The notes under the pieces were generated by a model, which saw only the letters and a program-made list of their open reading frames with translations, was not told the origin of the DNA and did no database searches. DNA of 6,839 nucleotides from Candidatus Omnitrophota bacterium (lineage in GTDB: Bacteria > Omnitrophota > Gorgyraeia > 2-01-FULL-45-10): NCBI GenBank assembly GCA_026387165.1, contig JAPLMG010000223.1:1-6839 (forward strand), read 5' to 3'. Positions 1 through 4,789 of this stretch are shown in pieces. The first letter of the stretch is position 1. Every line of letters begins with the position of its first letter. A program made the position numbers and the translations under genes.

Positions 1-11
1 ATGCCAATTTA

Positions 12-46
12 TGTCCGCGGAAGGCGGACACAAGGTAACCGCCTTC
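12..46. repeat. Two mutually exclusive short hairpins at the left edge
   Basis: TGTCCGC (12-18) pairs with GCGGACA (24-30), and GAAGGCGG (20-27) pairs with CCGCCTTC (39-46). The two stems share bases 24-27, so only one can form at a time. The rest of 1-179 apart from the repeat at 105-147 shows no gene. Confidence 0.4.
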
Positions 47-104
47 ATGCTGATGCGAAAAAATTCAGGTCGCAAACAATACCCCGAGCGCTGGCAAAGA
101 ACAA

Positions 105-147
105 TTTTGAGATTGCTTCGGGCACTAAAGTGCCCTCGCAATGACGG
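105..147. repeat. Copy 1 of the GAGATTGCTTCG palindromic repeat family, downstream of the serpin
   Basis: TTTTGAGATTGCTTCG, then a hairpin GGGCACT (120-126) and AGTGCCC (129-135) with a 2-nt loop, then CTCGCAATGACGG. The flanks match the right arm of the insert in waaA. The hairpin between them is a different sequence that still pairs perfectly. It lies 33 nt beyond the serpin stop and no T run follows on the minus strand. Confidence 0.8.
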
Positions 148-179
148 AATTGCGAGTTCGGCAACAGACTCAGAGCCAT

Positions 180-1418
180 CTATTTCAACGGGTTCGTTAT
201 ACGGCCCATGAATAGAATGCTCCCTGAATTATTGTCCCGTATTATGTATAAGAATGGGTGGTCCACGATGAATTTGATTTCCTTTACAGGATGTCCCGGC
301 GCCGCCATGGCCATCATCACCACAGCTGTCGCCGCAGCCGCTTCTGTGCCCTCCTCACTTACGTCGACGAACGCCTTATGTATTACAGCGCCGATAAATA
401 AATCTTTTTTGCCTGTCATCCCTGAGAAATCAGCTTCACTTTCACTAAACGCGTTTGGCATGCCCATACTGCCGAGAGTATCGGCAAGCTCAAATTCTGA
501 TGTTATCTTAAACCTTGGGATAGATACTATCACCGCTTCCATCTTTAAAAAACCAGATGCTGCAAGCCGGTTTTCTACCCTGTCAATATTTATATCCTTT
601 TCGATCCGGCCTAGTCCGTCCTTTTCTTTGGGTAGAATAACAACCATGGACAGGTCGTTACCTTGATAAGGCATGGATAGAACCTGGGCGTCTGCATCCT
701 CCCCATACAAAAACTCTTCGGTCTTATTCATCATCGGCGCCTGGCATGTGGTGCCGTCTATAAGATTAAAAGGAGCGTCTTTAGTCATATCTTTTTTAAA
801 TACTGACTCCCACTTTCCTTTAAAGTAGATGGCATTTGTGAGCACAAGCCTGGTAAGATCAGTTAATACGCCTTGTGGTATAAGGTCCTGTATCTTATTT
901 TTTGTCTTGTCCTCAACCCAGGTATTGATGATCCCGCGAGACGCTTCTGCCGCATTCTTGAAGTCAAGCTCCCGGGCCTGGGCATTGTAATCCTCTTTTA
1001 CAGCCTTAAGATAATCGGGTAAAAATGCGTATCCTTTCTGGGCCCAGAGCGCGTTGACTGCATTGAGCTCAAAGCTGCCTTTGGCTCCTGCATCATTCAA
1101 GCTTTTTTGCAGCCTTTTGAAAGAGACATTATTTGTAGCTTGCTCAGATTCGAAGTGAAAGACCTGCGCTATTTGAGTCGCGGTATCTCCCCTAGCTCCC
1201 GCATAGGTCATGGCCAAGGCTGTCGAGATACTATATGGCGAGAGGAAGATATTGCCGTCTCTATCTTTAAGTTTTGCGTATAGGTTCAACGCAAAAACAT
1301 TATTTCGTCTTGCCAATGATATAGATGAGTCTTCCTGGCTTAACACAGATCGCGGGGCATGGAAAAGCAAAAGAGAAATAGCCGCGCTTACAAATATCAC
1401 CTTGCGCAATATATTCAT
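180..1418 (-). CDS. Secreted serpin (serine protease inhibitor family, inhibitory type)
   Basis: The 412-residue protein starts with a signal peptide (charged MNILRK, hydrophobic core to about residue 20, likely cleavage near SVLS-Q at 27-28), so it acts outside the cytoplasm; no lipobox is seen. The rest is a complete serpin: NIFLSPYSISTALAM at 56-70, LTNAIYFKGKWE at 193-204, the reactive-loop hinge EEGTEAAAAT at 355-364, FIVDHPFLYII at 383-393 and FMGRITNP at 403-410. The small-residue hinge is what inhibitory serpins need for loop insertion. Counting 17 residues from E355 puts P1 at Met371 and P1' at Ala372, an elastase- or subtilisin-like target by analogy with antitrypsin. The target protease is unknown. 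It lies after a 418-bp gap from the LPS operon and seems separately expressed. Confidence 0.95.
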   Translation of the reverse strand: MNILRKVIFVSAAISLLLFHAPRSVLSQEDSSISLARRNNVFALNLYAKLKDRDGNIFLSPYSISTALAMTYAGARGDTATQIAQVFHFESEQATNNVSFKRLQKSLNDAGAKGSFELNAVNALWAQKGYAFLPDYLKAVKEDYNAQARELDFKNAAEASRGIINTWVEDKTKNKIQDLIPQGVLTDLTRLVLTNAIYFKGKWESVFKKDMTKDAPFNLIDGTTCQAPMMNKTEEFLYGEDADAQVLSMPYQGNDLSMVVILPKEKDGLGRIEKDINIDRVENRLAASGFLKMEAVIVSIPRFKITSEFELADTLGSMGMPNAFSESEADFSGMTGKKDLFIGAVIHKAFVDVSEEGTEAAAATAVVMMAMAAPGHPVKEIKFIVDHPFLYIIRDNNSGSILFMGRITNPLK

Positions 1419-1427
1419 GATCAACTT

Positions 1428-1436
1428 CCTCCTTTT
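1428..1436 (-). promoter_or_regulatory. Ribosome binding site of the serpin gene
   Basis: AAAAGGAGG on the minus strand ends 9 nt before the ATG at 1418. It is a near-perfect anti-16S match and decides the start: the open frame extends up to 1583, but no comparable site serves the earlier ATG and the upstream residues look non-coding. Confidence 0.85.
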
Positions 1437-1454
1437 GTAATAATTTTCTCGCTT

Positions 1455-1467
1455 CGCATCCCATGCG
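1455..1467 (-). other. Small hairpin in the serpin leader
   Basis: CGCAT, GGG, ATGCG on the minus strand, extendable by a TTC/GAA pairing with one bulged base. It lies about 20 nt before the ribosome binding site and could affect leader structure. I could not match it to a known riboswitch. Confidence 0.3.
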
Positions 1468-1510
1468 GAACCTGTGGGGCACCGCCTAGTTGCGCCATTT
1501 ACGTTTTGTA

Positions 1511-1547
1511 AGCGCAGGCAGTGAACGAAAAGTGAACTGCCTGCGCT
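1511..1547. promoter_or_regulatory. Strong hairpin upstream of the serpin, enclosing direct repeats at 11-bp spacing
   Basis: AGCGCAGGCAGT (1511-1522) and ACTGCCTGCGCT (1536-1547) are perfect 12-bp arms around a 13-nt loop. On the minus strand the heptamer GTTCACT occurs twice (1537-1531 and 1526-1520), with starts 11 bp apart, spanning the loop. No T run follows on either strand, which argues against an intrinsic terminator. An operator or a leader RNA structure about 90-130 nt before the serpin ATG is possible; the role is inferred. Confidence 0.5.
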
Positions 1548-1564
1548 AAAGAGACTGTCTATGC

Positions 1565-1752
1565 AAATTTTTATGGGTGACATTGGATGGGACCCAAATT
1601 TTAAATTTGGGATGGGGGTGGAGCTCTGCTTAGCCCGTGCTATTTAAGTTTAGGGGCTTGAGCGACACACAGATACCCGCATCTATCCCCTGTCTATTGT
1701 AAACCCCAAATCACAAAATTTGGGTGATCCAATGGCAGGACCCATAAAAATT
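1565..1752. mobile_element. MITE-like non-coding element with about 45-bp imperfect terminal inverted repeats
   Basis: The outer arms are AATTTTTATGGGT (1566-1578) and its exact reverse complement at 1740-1752. Moving inward, CATTGGAT (1581-1588) pairs with ATCCAATG (1727-1734), ACCCAAATTTT (1592-1602) with AAAATTTGGGT (1715-1725), and ATTTGGG (1605-1611) with CCCAAAT (1705-1711). Short gaps separate these blocks. Each arm is itself nearly palindromic (CCCAAATTTT then AAATTTGGG). The interior has a smaller hairpin: GCTC 1623-1626 with GAGC 1660-1663 and AGCCC 1632-1636 with GGGCT 1654-1658. There is no ORF and I cannot see a target-site duplication. A MITE is one reading; a structured RNA gene is another. 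Confidence 0.55.
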
Positions 1753-1765
1753 ATTTAAAGAGCGA

Positions 1766-1800
1766 TTTTGAGATTGCTTCGTCGGCCTTCGGCCTCCTCC
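1766..1800. repeat. Truncated copy 2 of the GAGATTGCTTCG palindromic repeat family
   Basis: TTTTGAGATTGCTTCG (1766-1781) is shared with the copies at 105-120 and near 5374-5390. It is followed by a GGCCTTCGGCC hairpin and CTCCTC. The closing arm CGCAATGACG seen in the other copies is replaced by unrelated sequence (CATTAGAATC), so this copy is 3'-truncated or decayed. Confidence 0.75.
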
Positions 1801-1815
1801 ATTAGAATCTTTCTT

Positions 1816-1830
1816 TAGGGTCAGACCCTA
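1816..1830. repeat. 15-bp perfect palindrome (7-bp arms, 1-bp centre)
   Basis: TAGGGTC, one base, GACCCTA, lying 7-21 nt beyond the stop codon of the acyltransferase-ELM1 gene. The minus-strand sequence after it is A-rich rather than T-rich, so it does not look like an intrinsic terminator. It may be a protein-binding site or the remnant end of a repeat or mobile element. Confidence 0.6.
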
Positions 1831-1836
1831 CAACTA

Positions 1837-3783
1837 TTATATCAACGCCCGCATGGCTTCATAAATCTTATCCATGTCATCGACCCTCTTCGCGGGCGAA
1901 GCGTCTTTGAGCGCACGGCCTACGAGCGATATCAGCTCTCCGGACCTAGCGATGGATACGTAGCCTTCTTTCACAAGATTCTCCAGGGCAAACTCATGCT
2001 TAGGTTTTTTGCCGCGTTTTTTCTTATCGAGGCTGAAGACTACCGTCTTCTTGCCGGAACTCACTGCTTCCGAAACCATCGATATTGATTCGCCGGAAAC
2101 CGCAATGACATTGCTCAAGGCCAGTATCCCCGCTAATGTACCTTCCGGGTTATTCTCATTTGCTATAACGAGCAGCTTGCATCTCGGATTGCTCTGCAAT
2201 GCAGCCTTTACGATAGCTTCCTGCGCTCTATTTGTGCGCCGTGAAGTCGTAACGAGTAAATCGGCCCCATTCGATTCGCATATCTTAAGCACATCGGCCA
2301 AAGTCTTCTCCAATAAGTTATCTGAAAGTGCAAATTCCGGATTGTCGCCGCCAATTAAAAGGCCTATTACCTTATCTTTTTCAATTCTTATATTGTTTTT
2401 AAGTTTTTCTCCCGACAACCGCAATGATTCTGCATCCACAAGATTCGGCGCAAGCGTAGTCGTGATCACATTCTTGCGCGGTTTAACATTGTCGTGCTTC
2501 GGCGCGATGACGAAATTGAATTTATTCAGGCTAAACGGAACGGCCGGATCCATCACCACAACATTTCTAGCGTTATTCTCTTTGGACATGAATATATTCA
2601 CGGGCGCCAGGCTCGAGCCGCAGGAAACGATAAACTCAGCGTATGTTTTCATCAGCTGCCCGTAAGAATCATTCTGGAGGCACATCTTCATGAAGCTCAT
2701 GCGGCCATGACATCTCCATGAAGCGAATATTGACGCAAAGAAGAGGAGGGCCCTGAAAAGTTTGCTCTTATACTTGACATCCACAACCACGATATCGGTA
2801 TCTCCTGTCCCGTAATTTTGAGTCGCCCTAACCCGCTCTATCTGGCGCGCCACCGCAAGCGACTGATTAAGATGACCGGCCTTTCCATCATTAAGTACGA
2901 GGACTGTCCTCTTGGGCGTGGACTTCCATCTTTTATGCAGCCACAGCCACTGCGCCGGATACTTTCTTATATATTTTTCCAAAAGCGACATATATCTCTG
3001 GAGACCGTCTATCAAACCCTCCCTGCCATCCGACCGCCCGACATCAATATACTCCTCAAGATATAATTTATGAAATGGCCCGTTGACGCGCACTATAAAG
3101 TTGGGTAGTATTATAGAATTTGTATGCTTTGCTATCTCGAACGGCCCTATATGCGCCGATGTGGGGCGTCCGAAGAAGTTTACGAACGTTCCATTCTTGC
3201 CCGCATCCTGGTCGGATAATATGCCGACCATATTCTTCCTGCAAAGCTCTCTTAATATATTCTTTGTCGACATCCCCTTCCTTACGACCTTGCACCCCTT
3301 GGACTCTCTTAGGCGGTTCAGCAATTCATTCAAATGCTTCATCTTCTGCTCCCGCGCCAGGACAGTTATAGGAAAGCCTTTCAGGGCGCTCACAAGGCTC
3401 GAAAACTCCCAATCGCCGAAATGGGCCGTAAGAAGCATGGTGCCTCTACCGGACGTGGCCGCATTCTCTATCCGCTCCATATTTACCACTTCCACATACC
3501 TATTTACGTAATCTTTGTTTAACTTGGTAAGGCTTGCTATCTCGGAAAACGTCTGGACGAGATTCACATAAACATCTTTGGTAATGGCCCGCAGCTCTTC
3601 GGGGCTCTTCTCTTTGGCGAAGGCGGCCTTGAGATTGGCGTAGGCTATCAACCGCCTCTTCTTGTTGAAGGCAAAAGCACACCTACCGATCGATCTGCCC
3701 ATCCAGAGATCGGCCTTTATAGGGAGAAGATGGAAAATTATATTGAGCGCTCTAGTGAGTATAGAGGCTATGTAATCTATCAA
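1837..3783 (-). CDS. Lipid A acyltransferase (LpxL/HtrB family) fused to an ELM1-like domain
   Basis: The 648-residue protein has two domains. Residues about 1-288 are a lysophospholipid-type late acyltransferase: an N-terminal hydrophobic segment, the HX4E catalytic box at H121-E126 (HFGDWE), SDQDAGKNGTFVNFFGRP at 190-207 and QWLWLHKRWK at 278-287. Such enzymes add secondary acyl chains to Kdo-lipid A at the inner membrane. Residues about 292-625 match the ELM1/DUF1022 family, named for a plant mitochondrial-fission protein but common in bacteria: LNDGKAGHLNQS at 297-308, GGDN at 478-481, TTSRRT at 512-517 and SGESISMVSEA at 563-573. This fold looks GT-B-like; the bacterial function is not known to me. 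The domains abut with almost no linker, and there is no start site between them. The start is TTG with AAGGAG seven nt upstream. It overlaps the lpxK end by 32 nt. Confidence 0.92.
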   Translation of the reverse strand: MIDYIASILTRALNIIFHLLPIKADLWMGRSIGRCAFAFNKKRRLIAYANLKAAFAKEKSPEELRAITKDVYVNLVQTFSEIASLTKLNKDYVNRYVEVVNMERIENAATSGRGTMLLTAHFGDWEFSSLVSALKGFPITVLAREQKMKHLNELLNRLRESKGCKVVRKGMSTKNILRELCRKNMVGILSDQDAGKNGTFVNFFGRPTSAHIGPFEIAKHTNSIILPNFIVRVNGPFHKLYLEEYIDVGRSDGREGLIDGLQRYMSLLEKYIRKYPAQWLWLHKRWKSTPKRTVLVLNDGKAGHLNQSLAVARQIERVRATQNYGTGDTDIVVVDVKYKSKLFRALLFFASIFASWRCHGRMSFMKMCLQNDSYGQLMKTYAEFIVSCGSSLAPVNIFMSKENNARNVVVMDPAVPFSLNKFNFVIAPKHDNVKPRKNVITTTLAPNLVDAESLRLSGEKLKNNIRIEKDKVIGLLIGGDNPEFALSDNLLEKTLADVLKICESNGADLLVTTSRRTNRAQEAIVKAALQSNPRCKLLVIANENNPEGTLAGILALSNVIAVSGESISMVSEAVSSGKKTVVFSLDKKKRGKKPKHEFALENLVKEGYVSIARSGELISLVGRALKDASPAKRVDDMDKIYEAMRALI

Positions 3784-4789
3784 TCAAATTCTCCTTCCCC
3801 AAAAGTATCTGCATCTCTACTGCCAGGGTCAAGACTTTATAAGAGCCTATAAATAACCCCAAACGGTTCAATTTAACGATATCCTTTTCAGTTGTGATTA
3901 TAAGATCAAAATGCCTCTCATCGCATCTTGCGGTTACTCTCTCTATATCCTTCTTTCTGTAATCATGATGATCCGGAAATTTTATGTGTTCGATCACATC
4001 GGCCCCCAGACTCCTTACCGTCTCCTCGAAATACAAGGGATCACCTATACTGGAAAGCAGAATGACCCTCTTCGCCCTGACCGTTGACAGATCGTGGACC
4101 GATCTGGCCCTGCCCTCATAGAGATGCTTGGGCACGTGCACGGCTTCCAGAATCATCGCGCTCTTGCTGATAGCGCTTACCTCTTTCCTGATACTGTTCA
4201 TACCGGCGGCTATCCCGTTATTTTTTGTGAGAACTATAACGTCTGCCCTCTCTAAGGATCTTTTTGATTCGCGCAATACGCCGCGTGGGAAGAGATGGCC
4301 GTTGCCGAACGGGTTACGCGAATCTATCAGCACTATATTCAGATCCCTTAAAAGCTCCCAATGCTGAAAACCGTCATCGAGTATCGCCGTGTCGCTGCCA
4401 TAGAGCTTCACCGCTTTATTCGACGTTCGGTTCCTGTCGGGGCCCACCAGGATCGGCACATCAGCGAGATTTCGTTTAAGCATCTCCTGCTCATCCCATC
4501 CGTAGCCGCGTATGAGGACACATACGTTCTTCTTTAAGTCCTCTTCTAATATTTTTGCAAGCAATATCGTGAACGGGGTCTTTCCCGTGCCTCCAAGGGT
4601 TACATTACCAACGCTTATAACCACTAGCGGCGCTTTACGGGTATTGAATATATGCAGCTTATACAGAATCCCCCTTACAAGGATGGCCAGTCCGTATATC
4701 AGCGAGGCCAGATACAGGATAAGCTTGAACGGTAAAAATGCCGCGCCTCTCTTCTTGTCGGTCATCAGGGAATAGATAAAATCGGTCAT
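3752..4789 (-). CDS. lpxK: LpxK, tetraacyldisaccharide 4'-kinase: C-terminal part of the fused frame, probably also started separately
   Basis: LpxK phosphorylates the 4' position of the tetraacylated disaccharide to give lipid IVA at the inner-membrane face. From the ATG at 4789 the product has 345 residues, a normal LpxK size. An N-terminal hydrophobic helix is at about 18-40. The P-loop GNVTLGGTGKTP is at 61-72, RGYG at 94-97, DDGFQH at 138-143, RDLNIVLID at about 148-156, the FPDHHDY segment at about 271-277, and TTEKD at 299-303. These are the family's P-loop, Asp and His signatures in the right order. A GGAG lies seven nt before this ATG, inside the DNA that joins it to waaA, which argues that the ancestral lpxK start survives. 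Its substrate product feeds WaaA, so fusion would link consecutive steps. The stop lies 32 nt inside the next gene. Confidence 0.7.
   Translation of the reverse strand: MTDFIYSLMTDKKRGAAFLPFKLILYLASLIYGLAILVRGILYKLHIFNTRKAPLVVISVGNVTLGGTGKTPFTILLAKILEEDLKKNVCVLIRGYGWDEQEMLKRNLADVPILVGPDRNRTSNKAVKLYGSDTAILDDGFQHWELLRDLNIVLIDSRNPFGNGHLFPRGVLRESKRSLERADVIVLTKNNGIAAGMNSIRKEVSAISKSAMILEAVHVPKHLYEGRARSVHDLSTVRAKRVILLSSIGDPLYFEETVRSLGADVIEHIKFPDHHDYRKKDIERVTARCDERHFDLIITTEKDIVKLNRLGLFIGSYKVLTLAVEMQILLGKENLIDRLHSLYTH

Larger units (their letters stand above)
1419..1836. other. 418-bp intergenic region between the LPS operon and the serpin gene
   Basis: No coding region is supportable here. In order from the operon end it holds a 15-bp palindrome (1816-1830), a truncated family repeat (1766-1800), a MITE-like inverted-end element (1565-1752), a strong hairpin (1511-1547), a small hairpin (1455-1467) and the serpin ribosome binding site (1428-1436). 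Neither strand shows a hairpin followed by a run of T, so I find no classical intrinsic terminator for the LPS operon. I also see no convincing -35/-10 pair for the serpin. Confidence 0.8.

Noticed and set aside
1441..1510. Possible riboswitch (cyclic-di-GMP-like) in the serpin leader
   Set aside because: A GATGCGAAGC string recalls one conserved segment, but the GCAAACC segment and the tetraloop-receptor layout are missing.
1511..1547. Intrinsic terminator
   Set aside because: The stem is strong, but neither strand has a T run after it.
1419..1583. N-terminal extension of the serpin to the ATG at 1583
   Set aside because: It would put 55 non-serpin residues before a good signal peptide and run through the 12-bp-stem hairpin. 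The AAAAGGAGG site clearly serves the ATG at 1418.
2009..2665. Plus-strand ORF of 218 codons
   Set aside because: It is antisense to the ELM1-like domain, whose motifs are clear on the minus strand; no independent evidence of coding.
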